Source of the DNA: Streptomyces sp. CBMA123
GTDB taxonomy: Bacteria > Actinomycetota > Actinomycetes > Streptomycetales > Streptomycetaceae
Length of the DNA stretch: 64,000 nt
Reading direction: 5' to 3'
Assembly (NCBI RefSeq): GCF_014596465.1
Contig: NZ_MECK01000002.1
Location: forward strand, 26,432-90,431
Made by a program: the position numbers and the translations under genes. The notes below the pieces were generated by a model that was not told the origin of the DNA, searched no databases, and saw only the letters and a list, made by a program, of their open reading frames with translations. Positions 51,450 to 60,885 of the stretch are shown one piece after another (position 1 is the stretch's first letter; the number at the start of each line of letters is the position of its first letter).

Positions 51450-52837
51450 TGGCGACCTCCTACCGGGTCAAGTTCTGGGACCACCGCCACCGACCGGAGC
51501 GGAAGTCACCTTGGATGGTGCGCTGGGCCGTGGCCGGTCGCGAGTTCTCGGAGTCTTACCTGACGAAAACTCAGGCCGATGGGCGCAAGGCCCAGTTGGT
51601 GGTGGCCGCAGCCAGCCACGAGCCGTTCGACACCGAGACCGGCCTGCCGCTCTCCGAACTCCGCAAGCTCAAGGAGGACGAGAAGGCCGTCACCTGGTAC
51701 CAGCACGGCCGGAACTACGTCGAGGCCCGATGGGACGGCGCCCCGGCCAAAACGCGGACCACCTGGGCCGACGCCCTGGCGACCGTCACGTTCGAGCTGG
51801 TCAAGAGCAAGGCGGGCATGCCGGACAAGCACGTCGTCCGTCGCGCCCTCTACTCCTGGGGCTTCAACGTGAACCGGTGGGACGAGGAGCCGCCGGCCGA
51901 GGTGGCGAAGGCGCTCGCATGGGTCGCGCGGAACTCAGTGGACGTCTCCGAGCTGGAAGAGGCCAAAGTGGCGCGACGGATGCTCGCCGCGCTGTCCGTG
52001 AAGCTCGACGGCACGAAGGCCGCCGCGTCCACGGTCCGGCGGAAGCGGGCGATCCTCGGGCACGTCATCGGCCTGGCCATCGAGGACCGCCTACTGACCG
52101 CTAATCCGCTGTCGGCGGTCCAGTGGCAGGCTCCGCAGATCGAGGAGGAGGTAAACCCCGAGTACGTGATGAACCCGGAGCAGGTCACCGCCATGCTGGC
52201 CGCGATCGGCAGTCAGGGCCGTCGGGGACCTCGGCTGGTGGCGTTCTTCGCGTGCATCTACTACGCAGGGATGCGGCCTGGCGAAGTGGTCCACCTACGC
52301 AAGGACCGCTGTGTCCTGCCGGAAACGGGCTGGGGCCGGCTCAACCTCAACGGGAACAGCCCTCGCGTGGGGTCGAGCTGGACCGACACCGGGGCTACCC
52401 ACGACCCCAGGGCACTGAAGCACCGCTCAGAGAAGACCGTCCGGCCGGTGCCCATCCCGCCGGAGCTGGTGCGGCTGCTGCGCGAGCACATCGAGCAGTA
52501 CGGCATCGCGCCCGACGGCCGCCTGTTCCGCACCCTCCGAAACGGGATGGTCCAGGAGAGCGGCTACGGCGTCGTCTGGTCCAAGGCCCGCGCTGAAGTC
52601 CTCAGCTTGGAGGAACAGGCCACGCCGCTGGCGAAGCGTCCCTACGACGGTCGGCACGCGGGCATCTCGCTGTGGCTGGCGTCCGGGGTCGCCCCGGCGG
52701 AGTGTGCCCGGCGGGCTGGCCACAGCATCGCCGTCCTGCTCCGGGTCTACGCCAAGTGCATCCACGGTGACGAGGACCACGCCAACCGTCTGATCACTGA
52801 GCGGCTGAGTCGTCGGTCTGTGCCCGGCGGATCGTGA
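51449..52837 (+). CDS. int: Site-specific tyrosine recombinase (integrase)
   Basis: A 462-residue integrase. An N-terminal arm- and core-binding region (MATSYRVKFWDHRHRPERKS) is followed by the catalytic domain. Active-site landmarks: YYAGMRPGEVVHLRK (first Arg), HRSEKTVRPVPIP (Lys region), PYDGRHAGISLWLASG (His/Arg region), ARRAGHSIAVLLRVYAKC (second His and the nucleophilic Tyr in RVYAKC). The gene ends 167 bases from the 3' end of tRNA-Tyr, its presumed attachment site. Confidence 0.92.
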   Translation: MATSYRVKFWDHRHRPERKSPWMVRWAVAGREFSESYLTKTQADGRKAQLVVAAASHEPFDTETGLPLSELRKLKEDEKAVTWYQHGRNYVEARWDGAPAKTRTTWADALATVTFELVKSKAGMPDKHVVRRALYSWGFNVNRWDEEPPAEVAKALAWVARNSVDVSELEEAKVARRMLAALSVKLDGTKAAASTVRRKRAILGHVIGLAIEDRLLTANPLSAVQWQAPQIEEEVNPEYVMNPEQVTAMLAAIGSQGRRGPRLVAFFACIYYAGMRPGEVVHLRKDRCVLPETGWGRLNLNGNSPRVGSSWTDTGATHDPRALKHRSEKTVRPVPIPPELVRLLREHIEQYGIAPDGRLFRTLRNGMVQESGYGVVWSKARAEVLSLEEQATPLAKRPYDGRHAGISLWLASGVAPAECARRAGHSIAVLLRVYAKCIHGDEDHANRLITERLSRRSVPGGS

Positions 52838-52950
52838 TCTTTGGTCCGTGCCTGGTCCGTAAACGCTGGTCAGGACTGGTAACCATGCGGAACAAGGTGG
52901 GACAAACCTCGCAAAACACCGGCCTGACACTAAGGCTTGTGCGACTCAAA

Positions 52951-52996
52951 CAAGAAGGCCCCTGACCCGCGTTTTCGCAGGTCAGGGGCCTTCTTC
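52951..52996 (-). terminator. Terminator of tRNA-Tyr (bidirectional)
   Basis: A stem of about 15-16 bp (aagaaggcccctgac with gtcaggggccttctt) around a 14-base loop. On the minus strand it is followed by a T-rich stretch, and it lies just beyond the tRNA 3' end. It can also stop readthrough from the integrase. Confidence 0.8.
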
Positions 52997-53003
52997 TATC
53001 CTG

Positions 53004-53085
53004 TGGCTGGTGTAGGGTTCGAACCTACGTAGGCTGAGCCGGCAGATTTACAGTCTGCTCCCTTTGGCCGCTCGGGCAACCAGCC
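53004..53085 (-). tRNA. tRNA-Tyr (GTA anticodon)
   Basis: The minus strand folds as an 82-nt type II tRNA. The acceptor stem is GGCTGGT with ACCAGCC, the anticodon loop reads CTGTAAA with GTA, there is a long variable arm, and the TpsiC loop is GGTTCGAACCC. CCA is not encoded. The 3' end faces the integrase, so the element sits against the tRNA 3' end, which remains intact. Confidence 0.93.
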
Positions 53086-53302
53086 AGGATCTTCGTTTCC
53101 GGGGGCTCACGCCCCGTTCGACGTGGTAAACCATACCTGATTCCCGGGGGTGCTACGCCACTCGATAGATCACGCGACGATCAAGAACCGCCGCGCGGCG
53201 GTCACGGGCGGGGCCGGGGTGGCGCTGGATAGGCTGGGGCGGCGGGCGCCCGGTGGGGCGGGCCGTGTCAGTGAAGCCAGAGCATCAAGGAGACCAACAC
53301 CC

Positions 53303-53791
53303 ATGGCCGACTCCAGTTTCGACATCGTCTCGAAGGTCGAGTGGCAGGAGGTCGACAACGCGATCAACCAGACCTCCCGCGAGATCGCCACCCGCTTCGA
53401 CTTCAAGGGCGTGGGCGGCGAGATCAGCCGCTCCGGCGAGAAGATCGAGATGAAGGCCAACGGCGAGGAGCGCGTGCGCGCCATCCTGGACGTGCTGCAG
53501 ACGAAGTTCATCAAGCGCGGCCTCTCGCTGAAGGCCCTGGACGCCGGTGAGCCGCAGCTGTCCGGCAAGGAATACAAGATCTTCGCGGACATCAAGGAGG
53601 GCATCACCACGGAGGATGCCAAGAAGGTCGCGAAGATCATCCGGGACGAGGGCCCGAAGGGCGTCAAGGCCCAGGTCCAGGGCGACGAGCTGCGCGTCAG
53701 CTCCAAGAGCCGCGACGACCTCCAGACCGTCCAGGCGCTGCTCAAGGGCAAGGACCTGGAGTTCGCGATCCAGTACGTGAACTACCGCTAG
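53303..53791 (+). CDS. YajQ-family nucleotide-binding protein
   Basis: A 162-residue protein: [20 protein letters not shown] at the start, [34 protein letters not shown], and [10 protein letters not shown] at the end. This is the complete YajQ family pattern at its usual length. Members bind cyclic di-GMP in some bacteria. The role in actinobacteria is unknown. It is the first chromosomal gene outside the element. Confidence 0.93.
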   Translation: MADSSFDIVSKVEWQEVDNAINQTSREIATRFDFKGVGGEISRSGEKIEMKANGEERVRAILDVLQTKFIKRGLSLKALDAGEPQLSGKEYKIFADIKEGITTEDAKKVAKIIRDEGPKGVKAQVQGDELRVSSKSRDDLQTVQALLKGKDLEFAIQYVNYR

Positions 53792-53839
53792 TCGACCCCG
53801 CTCCTGCCCACCCGCCCCCGCGCGGGGAACAGGACGGCA

Positions 53840-53871
53840 CGGCCCCGCTCCCGGATCCGGGAGCGGGGCCG
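53840..53871. terminator. Bidirectional terminator
   Basis: A perfect 32-bp palindrome (cggccccgctcccgga with its complement) between the convergent yajQ-type gene and the secreted-protein gene. Confidence 0.8.
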
Positions 53872-53905
53872 TTCGCGTCGGCGCGGCGGGTCAGCCGGCG
53901 GTGGG

Positions 53906-54436
53906 TCAGCCGCTGGCGGGGAGGTAGTGGGTGGTGGCGGTCAGGGCCTGCGCCTGGGCCCGCAGGGTGCCGAGCTGCTCCTGGAGGCCCGCGGGTGCGG
54001 AGCCGGGAAGCTTGGGCGGGGCCGGGACGGTGGGCGGCGCCGGCACGGCCGGGAGCTGGCCGAGCAGGCCCTGCAGGGAGGCGACCAGCTGCTGGATGGC
54101 GGCGGGGTCGGGGACGGCGGAGGTCACCGCCGAGAGCAGGCCGGTGACCAGCTTGACGACATCGCCGAGGGCCGCGCTCGGGTCCGGCGTGGCCGGGAGG
54201 GCCGGTACCGCGGGAACACCGGGGACTGTCGGCAGCGCCGGGTCGTCGGCGGCCGGGAGGGTGGCCGGCGGCGCCGGGACCGTGACCGGGATGACCGGGA
54301 CGGCGGCGGTGACGGTGGCCGGGACGGTGGTACGGGGGGCCGCGGCTCCATTGCCGGCGGCGGTGGCGGACGCCGTGGCGACCGTGGTCAGCGCGAGGGC
54401 TGTGGTCAGCACGACGGCCATCCGGGTGGCACGCAT
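53906..54436 (-). CDS. Secreted Ala/Pro/Val-rich protein
   Basis: A 176-residue protein with a clear signal peptide (RMAVVLTTALALTTVATASA, cleavage near residue 27). A low-complexity Pro/Val/Ala region follows, then a helical C-terminus (ALGDVVKLVTGLLSAVTSAV). It is likely exported and perhaps cell-wall associated. No domain family is recognised. Confidence 0.7.
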   Translation of the reverse strand: MRATRMAVVLTTALALTTVATASATAAGNGAAAPRTTVPATVTAAVPVIPVTVPAPPATLPAADDPALPTVPGVPAVPALPATPDPSAALGDVVKLVTGLLSAVTSAVPDPAAIQQLVASLQGLLGQLPAVPAPPTVPAPPKLPGSAPAGLQEQLGTLRAQAQALTATTHYLPASG

Positions 54437-54515
54437 GGGTACTGCTTCCTCTCAGTACGAGTCAGGCGAGATCGCCTGACTCACACCGTGCGGGCGTCGT
54501 CCGGACGCAGCCACC

Positions 54516-54593
54516 GCAGGTACGCCGAACGGCGGCGCGTCGGTTCAGCCCGCCGCAGGTACGCCGAACGGCGGCACGTCGGTTCAGCCCGCC
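54516..54593. repeat. 39-bp tandem duplication
   Basis: Two adjacent copies (54516-54554, 54555-54593) differing at one base. The second runs into the 3' end of the gene at 54584. It is probably a recent slippage product in the intergenic region. Confidence 0.85.
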
Positions 54594-55072
54594 GCCCAGT
54601 CGGCGGTGCGGCGGCGCGCACCCAGCCCGACGGAGTCGAACTCGTCCACCCGGCCCGGCTCGACGTGCCCGCCGAGCCGCCGCAGGGCCCGGGAGATCGG
54701 GGTGCCCTCGGCCGGGACGGGCTCGAACCCGCCACTGGTGAGCGGGCCCAGGACGACCCGGCCGTCCGACCAGACGGCGGCGCGCTGGGTGCCGCTGCCG
54801 CCGAAGTACTCGGCCTCGACGCAGGCGATCGGACCGGCCTTCGACCAGGCGGCGAGCCGGAGTTCGAAACCGTCCGGGTGCCAGCCGAAGCCCGCCCCGC
54901 TGCCGGGCTTCGGCACGGCGGCGTCGCCCTGGAGCGCGGCCAGCACGGCGGAGGTGACCGGGATCAGCGCCAGCCCCTGCGCCAGCGGCACCACCCGGGC
55001 CGCCGGCACTTCCGCCGCCGCCACCGACAGCAGCTCCACCATGCCTATCAGCGCTTGGAGTTCATACGACAT
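54584..55072 (-). CDS. Conserved hypothetical protein
   Basis: A protein of about 162 residues from the ATG at 55072 (MSYELQALIGMVELL); in-frame starts at 55081 and 55096 are possible. The pattern includes VVPLAQGLALIPVTSAVLAA and FDSVGLGARRRTADW. It resembles Streptomyces proteins of unknown function. No catalytic motif is visible. Confidence 0.65.
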   Translation of the reverse strand: MSYELQALIGMVELLSVAAAEVPAARVVPLAQGLALIPVTSAVLAALQGDAAVPKPGSGAGFGWHPDGFELRLAAWSKAGPIACVEAEYFGGSGTQRAAVWSDGRVVLGPLTSGGFEPVPAEGTPISRALRRLGGHVEPGRVDEFDSVGLGARRRTADWAAG

Positions 55073-55114
55073 GCCGGACATGCTGTCCCACCGCACTGAC
55101 AGTCGGCCCGGAAT

Positions 55115-55768
55115 TTATGATTCCGTGCCCGCCCGGAGACCGTAGAGCAGGGTGAAGAGGGTCACGTCCACGGCGTCATCGGCCGTACTCGGACCTTCCG
55201 CCGTCAGCTCGTCCAGGAGTTCCTTCAGTTGGGACTGCAGCCGGGCCAGCCGCGCCGGCTCGAGCCGCAGCGCGAAGTCCGCGAACAGGCCGGACGGAGT
55301 GCCCGTACCGTCCTGGGAGCGGCCGAAGTCCAGCCGCCCGTCGGCCACATGGGCGCGGAAGTCGCCGCGGACCCGGTCCATCGCGGCCTGCATGGCGTCG
55401 TACGCCTCGGAGCGGGCCGGGGAGTCGGCGGTGAACATCTCCGGGGCGAGCCGGATCGAGTCCTGGGCGACCTGGTAGCGGCTCTCCACGATGCCGGAGA
55501 CCAACCGGGTGCCGGCGACCAGGATCAGTCCGGCCTTCTCCAGCTGCTTGATGTGCCGGTAGAGCTTGGTCTGCGGCTCGCCGAGCTCGGCGGCGAGCTC
55601 CTTGGCGGTGAGCGGGCGGTCCGCGGAGGTCTTCAGGGCGCCGAGGATGGCGAGGCGCAGCGGGTCGGCCAGCGCCTTGAGCACCGCGACACCGCCCACC
55701 TGGCGCTCCTTGACCCAGGTGGTGGGCTGCTCGTCCCCGTCGGCGGGTTCCCGTTCGTGCTCGGCCAC
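55115..55768 (-). CDS. ArsR-type helix-turn-helix regulator
   Basis: A 217-residue protein from the GTG at 55768. The winged helix ALADPLRLAILGALKTSADR, LTAKELAAELGEPQTKLYRH and IKQLEKAGLILVAGTRLVSG is of the ArsR/SmtB type. A C-terminal ligand-like domain follows. It is divergent from the MFS gene, and palindromes lie between them, so it probably represses the exporter. Confidence 0.82.
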   Translation of the reverse strand: MAEHEREPADGDEQPTTWVKERQVGGVAVLKALADPLRLAILGALKTSADRPLTAKELAAELGEPQTKLYRHIKQLEKAGLILVAGTRLVSGIVESRYQVAQDSIRLAPEMFTADSPARSEAYDAMQAAMDRVRGDFRAHVADGRLDFGRSQDGTGTPSGLFADFALRLEPARLARLQSQLKELLDELTAEGPSTADDAVDVTLFTLLYGLRAGTES

Positions 55769-55814
55769 GGGCCCACCCTCGCAGATCGTCCGCCGCGGGC
55801 GCAATCACACCTGG

Positions 55815-55877
55815 GTGAGCACTCACCCTTGCGCAAGCGCTCACATTCACGCCATCATTCACGACATCGTGAACGAT
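55815..55877. promoter_or_regulatory. Candidate operators of the ArsR-type regulator
   Basis: Two palindromes lie in the divergent gap. GTGAG-CA-CTCAC is at 55815-55826. ATCATTCACGA-CA-TCGTGAACGAT is at about 55854-55877, with 10 of 11 arm positions paired. Both suit a dimeric winged-helix repressor. Confidence 0.6.
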
Positions 55878-55907
55878 GCTGGCTGGCGAGAACGACGGGG
55901 GCGGGAC

Positions 55908-57329
55908 ATGGCGGAGCACTCCACGACGACGGCCGAACGGACGGCGGACCCCGGAGCGACGGAAGCAGGCCCCAGACCGACCGACCCCGGACCGACGGAT
56001 ACCCCGCCGCCGCCCGTACCGCTGCGGCGCAACCTGCGCTTCCAGGCCCTCTGGGCCGGCACCTCCTGCGCGACGCTCGGCCTGATGATCGGCGAGACCG
56101 CCTTCCCCCTGCTGGTCCTCGCCCTCACCGGCTCCTCCACCGCCGCCGGGGCCTTCGGCGCCGTCCAGATGGCCGCCACCCTGCTGTTCGGCGTGCACGG
56201 CGGCTCGGTCGCCGACCGGTGGGACCGCCGCCGGGTGCTGGTCGTCTCCGACGCCGCCCGGCTGCTGGCCCTGGCCAGCGTCCCGGCCGCCCTGGCGCTC
56301 GACCAACTGACCCTGGTCCACCTGTTGCTGGTCGCCGCGCTGGTGGGCGCGACCATCGCCTACAGCGGCCCGGTCCGGCTGCTGGCCCTGCGCTCGGTGG
56401 TCGCACCGGAGCAGCTGTCGCAGGCACTGGCCCAGGACGAGGCCCGGATGAGCGGCGCCGCGCTGGTCGGTCCGCCGCTGGCCGGGTTGCTGTTCGGGCT
56501 CGGCCGCTCGGTGCCCTTCCTGGGCGCCGCGTTCGCCTCGCTGATCGCGCTGGTCACCGCGCTGGTGGTGCGCTTCCCCAGCCCGACCCGACCGTCCCGG
56601 ACGGCCCCGGAGCCCACGCGGGAGGAGGGCGGCGCCCTGGCCGGCTTCCGCTTCCTCGCCGCCTCCCCGCTGCTGCGCCCCGCGCTGGCCGTGCTGCTGG
56701 TGATCAACCTGACCGGCGCCGCGCTCACCCTGCCCGTGATGGTGCTGCTGCGCGAGCACGGCACCGGCAGCGGCGGGATCGGCCTGGCGCTGGCCGGCGA
56801 GGCGGTCGGGGCGCTGGCCGGGGCGACCCTGGTCTCCCGGCTGCACCGGCTGGCCGGGCCCGGTGTGCTGCTGCTGACCGTGGCCTGGACGGCCGTGCCG
56901 GTGCCGCTGGCGCCGCTGCTGCCCGGCGGGGCGGCCACCGTCTTCGTCGCCCTGTTCGTGGTCGGCGCGGGCGTCCCGGCCCTGCGGGTGATGCTCGACC
57001 TGCTGGTCTTCCGTCAGGTGCCGGACGGGCTCCGCGGCCGGGTGATCGCGGCGACCATGACGCTGCTCACCGCCGGGATGCCCGCCGGGGCCTTCGCCGC
57101 CGGCCTGCTGCTGGACCGCTTCTCCCCCGCCACCGCGCTGACCGCGATCGCCGGTGTGCTCGCCGTCGCCCTGCTGCCCGCGACCGCGAGCCGTACGCTG
57201 CGCCGCGCCGTCTGGCCCGCCACCGCACCGACGTCCGCCACCGCACCGACGTCCGCCACCGCGCCCACGTCCGCCCAGGGCCCGGCGTCGCCCCGCAGGC
57301 GGGAGTCCGAGGACGGGCCCCGGGGCTGA
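55908..57329 (+). CDS. MFS transporter
   Basis: A 473-residue membrane protein. The ATG at 55908 was chosen because the upstream extension is antisense to the regulator. There are about 12 hydrophobic segments from residue 40. The loop 2-3 motif is GGSVADRWDRRRVLV, and the central loop contains the FPSPTRPSR stretch. The pattern matches the Bacteroides-type/MFS-3 efflux group. Substrate is unknown. The C-terminus holds a six-residue tandem repeat (ATAPTS, 18 bp). Confidence 0.85.
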   Translation: MAEHSTTTAERTADPGATEAGPRPTDPGPTDTPPPPVPLRRNLRFQALWAGTSCATLGLMIGETAFPLLVLALTGSSTAAGAFGAVQMAATLLFGVHGGSVADRWDRRRVLVVSDAARLLALASVPAALALDQLTLVHLLLVAALVGATIAYSGPVRLLALRSVVAPEQLSQALAQDEARMSGAALVGPPLAGLLFGLGRSVPFLGAAFASLIALVTALVVRFPSPTRPSRTAPEPTREEGGALAGFRFLAASPLLRPALAVLLVINLTGAALTLPVMVLLREHGTGSGGIGLALAGEAVGALAGATLVSRLHRLAGPGVLLLTVAWTAVPVPLAPLLPGGAATVFVALFVVGAGVPALRVMLDLLVFRQVPDGLRGRVIAATMTLLTAGMPAGAFAAGLLLDRFSPATALTAIAGVLAVALLPATASRTLRRAVWPATAPTSATAPTSATAPTSAQGPASPRRRESEDGPRG

Positions 57330-57467
57330 GCACCGGTCACCCGCACGGCCGCCCGCCGCATGCGGCGGGCGGGGCAACCGGGTGAACTGACCGGGTACGG
57401 CCCGCCCCCGGGGCCCCTCCCCCGGCGCCTCCGCGCAGCCGACCGGGGCCGTACCGGAGGAGGACCG

Positions 57468-59000
57468 ATGAGTTCCACCGACGCGCCCCCGCCCGGCTCC
57501 GGGGACGCCGCCGGCCCGGCCACCCGGGAGCGCACCGGCTCGGTGGCCAGCCGGCTGGCCACCGCCCCGCGGATGTCCTGGATCACCCTGGCCCTGATGA
57601 CCACCAGCTCGGTGGCCAGCCTGCGCTCCGCCCCGACCATGGCGGTCTACGGGCTGGCCTGCGTCTTCCTCTACCTCGTCCCGGCGGTCGTGTTCCTGCT
57701 GCCGACCGCGCTGGTCTCCGCCGAGCTGGCCTCCGGCTGGGAGGGCGGCGTCTACCGCTGGGTCTCGGAGGGCCTGTCGAAGCCGCTGGGCTTCCTGGCC
57801 GTCTGGTGCCAGTTCGCGATGACGATCTTCTACTACCCGTCGCTGCTGGCGTACGTGGCCTCGACCGTCGCGTACGTGGTGAACCCGCGGCTGGCCGGCA
57901 ACGGCCCGTACACCGCGGTCGTGATCATGGTGCTGTACTGGACCGGTGTCTGGGTGTCCTCGCGCGGGACGAAGGCGGTGGCCGGGCTCTCCTCGATGGG
58001 CCTGGTGATCGGCACCCTGGTCCCCGGCACCCTGCTGGTCGTGCTCGGCTTCGTCTTCCTCGGGCAGGGCAACGCGTCCGCCGCCCCGATGGACGCCGCG
58101 CACCTGTTCCCGCAGTGGACCGGCCTGGCCAGCCTGGTGCTGATCGTCAACAACTTCCTCAGCTACTCCGGCATGGAGATGAACGCGGTGCACGTCTCCT
58201 CGCTGCGCGACCCGGCCCGGGAGTTCCCGCGGTCGATGTTCACCGCCTCCGCGATGGTGCTGGCGATCTTCATCCTGCCGGCGCTGGCGATCAGCTGGGT
58301 GGTGCCGTCCAGCGAACTGAGCCTCACCGCCGGGGTGATGCAGGCCTTCGACGCCTTCTTCCAGTACTTCGACATCGGCTGGCTCACCCCGGTCATCGCG
58401 GTGGCGCTGATCGCCGCCTCGCTCGGCGGCATGCTGACCTGGCTGGCCGGGCCCTCCAAGGGCCTGCTGTTGATCTCCCGCCAGGAGGGCTACCTGCCGC
58501 CGTTCCTGCAGAGGCTCAACCGGGAGGGCGTCCAGCAGAACCTGCTGGTCACCCAGGGCGTGCTCACCACCGCGATCGCCCTGCTGTACGCGCTGATCCC
58601 GAACGTCTCCAGCGCCTACTGGATCTTCTCGGTGATCACCACCCAGGTGTACCTGATCGTCTACCTGCTGATGTTCACCGCGGCGATCCGGCTGCGCCGC
58701 ACCCAGCCGGACCATCCGCGCGGCTACCGGGCCCCGGCCCTGGTGCCGATCTGCGTGATCGGCCTGCTCGCCTCGGCCGCCGCGATGGGGATCGGCTTCG
58801 TGCCGTCCTCGCAGTTCGGCAGCGGCAGCGTCTGGTCGTACGTCGGGATCGTCGGCGGCGGCCTGCTGCTGCTCGGCCTGGTCATCCCCTACCTCTTCCT
58901 GCGGCTGCGCAAGCCGAGTTGGCGCTCACCCGAGGCCGCGGCCGAGCTGGCCGCCCAGGAGGCGCAGGAACTGCGCGGCACCGAAGGGGGTGCGGCGTGA
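57468..59000 (+). CDS. APC-family amino acid permease
   Basis: A 510-residue protein from an ATG with GGAGGAGG upstream. Twelve hydrophobic segments; the first reads SWITLALMTTSSVASLRSAP. Features of the glutamate:GABA antiporter-type branch include ASGWEGGVYRWVSEG, SYSGMEMNAVHVSSLRDPAR and GGMLTWLAGPSKGLL. It probably imports an amino acid or short peptide product used with the two peptidases downstream. Confidence 0.85.
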   Translation: MSSTDAPPPGSGDAAGPATRERTGSVASRLATAPRMSWITLALMTTSSVASLRSAPTMAVYGLACVFLYLVPAVVFLLPTALVSAELASGWEGGVYRWVSEGLSKPLGFLAVWCQFAMTIFYYPSLLAYVASTVAYVVNPRLAGNGPYTAVVIMVLYWTGVWVSSRGTKAVAGLSSMGLVIGTLVPGTLLVVLGFVFLGQGNASAAPMDAAHLFPQWTGLASLVLIVNNFLSYSGMEMNAVHVSSLRDPAREFPRSMFTASAMVLAIFILPALAISWVVPSSELSLTAGVMQAFDAFFQYFDIGWLTPVIAVALIAASLGGMLTWLAGPSKGLLLISRQEGYLPPFLQRLNREGVQQNLLVTQGVLTTAIALLYALIPNVSSAYWIFSVITTQVYLIVYLLMFTAAIRLRRTQPDHPRGYRAPALVPICVIGLLASAAAMGIGFVPSSQFGSGSVWSYVGIVGGGLLLLGLVIPYLFLRLRKPSWRSPEAAAELAAQEAQELRGTEGGAA

Positions 59001-59437
59001 TGACCAGGAGTCCGATGGCCTCCCGGCACCGCTGGATCTACCTGGGCTCGATCGCCCTGCTGGTCGCGATGCTGATCACCGGCCTGCTGTCGTTCACCCA
59101 GCTGCACGCCACCGACCTGGCCGCCCGGAAGGCCGACCAGCTCTCCGCCGCACTGAGTTCGGCCGGCTACCCGGTGCCCACCCGGGACCAGATCGTCCAC
59201 ACCCTGGGCGAGGACGGCGGCGCGGTCTGCGCCGACCCGGCGAACGCGCTCAACCAGGCGCAGTGGACGTACGGGATGTCCAACGGCGCCGGCGGGCCCG
59301 GCCAGCGCCCGGTGCTGTCCGACCGCGAGGTGGTGCGGGCCGAGGCGATCGTGCTCTCGGTGTACTGCCCGGACCGGCTCGCCGCCCTCCAGGACCGGAT
59401 CGACGACCTCGACCTGCGCGACACCGTCCGCAAGTAG
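59000..59437 (+). CDS. Single-pass membrane protein of the permease operon
   Basis: A 145-residue protein from the ATG at 59000, overlapping the permease stop. One membrane segment (WIYLGSIALLVAMLITGLL) is followed by an extracytoplasmic domain with two cysteines (GAVCADPANA and SVYCPDRLAALQ) that could form a disulfide. No family is recognised. Confidence 0.72.
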   Translation: MTRSPMASRHRWIYLGSIALLVAMLITGLLSFTQLHATDLAARKADQLSAALSSAGYPVPTRDQIVHTLGEDGGAVCADPANALNQAQWTYGMSNGAGGPGQRPVLSDREVVRAEAIVLSVYCPDRLAALQDRIDDLDLRDTVRK

Positions 59438-59446
59438 GAGCTTCAG

Positions 59447-60793
59447 ATGACCGACGAACTCGCCCGCCGGATCGATGAGTTGATGCCCCGAGCGCAGGCC
59501 GACCTGGCCGAGCTGGTGGCCATCCCGTCCGTCGCCGACCCCCGGCAGTACCCGCCGGAGAAGTGCCGGGAGGCCGCCGAGTGGGTCGCCGCCGCCTTCA
59601 CCGAGGCCGGGCTGCGCGACGTCCACCTGGAGGAGACCCCGGACGGCAGCCACGCCGTGGTCGGCCACCGCCCGCCCCCGCCCGGCGCCCCGACCGTGCT
59701 GCTCTACAGCCACTACGACGTCCAACCCCCGCTCGACGCCGCCGCCTGGACCTCCCCGCCGTTCCGGCTCACCGAGCGCGACGGCCGCTGGTACGGGCGC
59801 GGAGCCGCCGACTGCAAGGGCAACATCGTCATGCACCTCACCGCGCTGCGAGCGCTCGGCGAGGAGGTCCCGGTCGGCCTCAAGCTGGTGGTCGAGGGCT
59901 CCGAGGAGCAGGGCACCGGCGGCCTGGAGCAGTACGTGCCCCCGCACGCCGGGGAGTTGCACGCGGACGCCCTACTGATCTGCGACACCGGCAACGCCGC
60001 CGTCGGCGTCCCCACCGCGACCATCTCGCTGCGCGGGGTGGTCACCGTGGTGGTGGGCGTCCGGGCCCTCGACGGCGATGTGCACTCCGGCATGTTCGGC
60101 GGCCCCGCCCCGGACGCCCTCGCCGCGCTGATCCGGATGCTGGACTCGCTGCGCGGCGCCGACGGCGGCACCAGGATCGACGGCCTGGACTGCCAAGGGA
60201 GTTGGAGCGGCGTCGGGTACGACGAGACCCGGTTCCGCACCGACGCCGGCGTGCTGGACGGCGTCCGGCTGACCGGCTCCGGCACGGTCGCCGACCGGCT
60301 CTGGGCCCGCCCCGCCGTCACCGTCCTCGGCATCGACTGCCCGCCGGTGGTCGGCTCCGCGGCCGCCGTCCCGGCCACCGCCCGGGCCCGGGTGAGCCTG
60401 CGGGTGCCGCCCGGCACCGACGCCCGCGCCGCCCAGGACGCCCTGGTCGCCCACCTGGAGGCCGCCGCGCCCTGGGGCGTACGGGTCGAGGTGCAGCGGG
60501 AGAGCGCCGGCGCGCCGTTCCGGGCGGACACCGGCGGGCCCGCGTACGCCGCGCTCGACAAGGCGATGCAGGAGGTCTACGGCAAGCCGATGTCCTTCCT
60601 CGGCCAGGGCGGCTCGATCCCGCTCTGCAACGTCCTCGCCACCACCTTCCCCGAGGCGGAGATTGTGCTGATGGGCGTCGAGGAGCCGCGCTGCCTGATC
60701 CACGCGCCGAACGAGAGCGTCGCCCCGGAGGAGATCCGGCGGATGGCCCACGTGGAGGCGCTGTTCCTCCGGCACTTCGCCAACAGCCGCTGA
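59447..60793 (+). CDS. M20-family peptidase (dipeptidase)
   Basis: A 448-residue metallopeptidase. Metal ligands and catalytic residues: LLYSHYDVQPP (His, Asp), RGAADCKGNIVMHL (bridging Asp), EGSEEQGTGGLEQ (catalytic Glu pair), LICDTGN, and the C-terminal LIHAPNESV (His). The dimerisation domain lies between about 180 and 300. Ten bases separate it from the previous gene. It probably hydrolyses dipeptides. Confidence 0.88.
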   Translation: MTDELARRIDELMPRAQADLAELVAIPSVADPRQYPPEKCREAAEWVAAAFTEAGLRDVHLEETPDGSHAVVGHRPPPPGAPTVLLYSHYDVQPPLDAAAWTSPPFRLTERDGRWYGRGAADCKGNIVMHLTALRALGEEVPVGLKLVVEGSEEQGTGGLEQYVPPHAGELHADALLICDTGNAAVGVPTATISLRGVVTVVVGVRALDGDVHSGMFGGPAPDALAALIRMLDSLRGADGGTRIDGLDCQGSWSGVGYDETRFRTDAGVLDGVRLTGSGTVADRLWARPAVTVLGIDCPPVVGSAAAVPATARARVSLRVPPGTDARAAQDALVAHLEAAAPWGVRVEVQRESAGAPFRADTGGPAYAALDKAMQEVYGKPMSFLGQGGSIPLCNVLATTFPEAEIVLMGVEEPRCLIHAPNESVAPEEIRRMAHVEALFLRHFANSR

Positions 60794-60885
60794 CCGTGGC
60801 GCGGTTGCGGGAAGTCGGCGAACATCGTAGAACCGTAGTCCGTCCGGCCCGGTCCGGCGAAGCCCGGCCCCGAGGAGGAGCGACC

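Larger units (their letters stand above)
1..53025. mobile_element. Integrated conjugative element (right part; left end outside window)
   Basis: A tyrosine integrase and small excisionase lie directly beside the 3' end of a tRNA-Tyr gene, the usual arrangement for tRNA-integrated actinobacterial elements. Inside are a VirB4/VirD4-type secretion operon, a MobF relaxase, ArdC- and ParB-like genes, a nested Tn7-like transposon and metabolic cargo. Housekeeping genes begin only beyond the tRNA. The right attachment site should lie in or just beside the tRNA 3' half (about 53004-53025). The left copy is not in the window, so the core sequence cannot be read. The limits given are therefore approximate. 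Confidence 0.85.

Noticed and set aside
55176..58715. 1,179-codon minus-strand frame
   Set aside because: Low-complexity Gly/Gln/Arg composition, opposite an MFS transporter and an APC permease with clear membrane segments.
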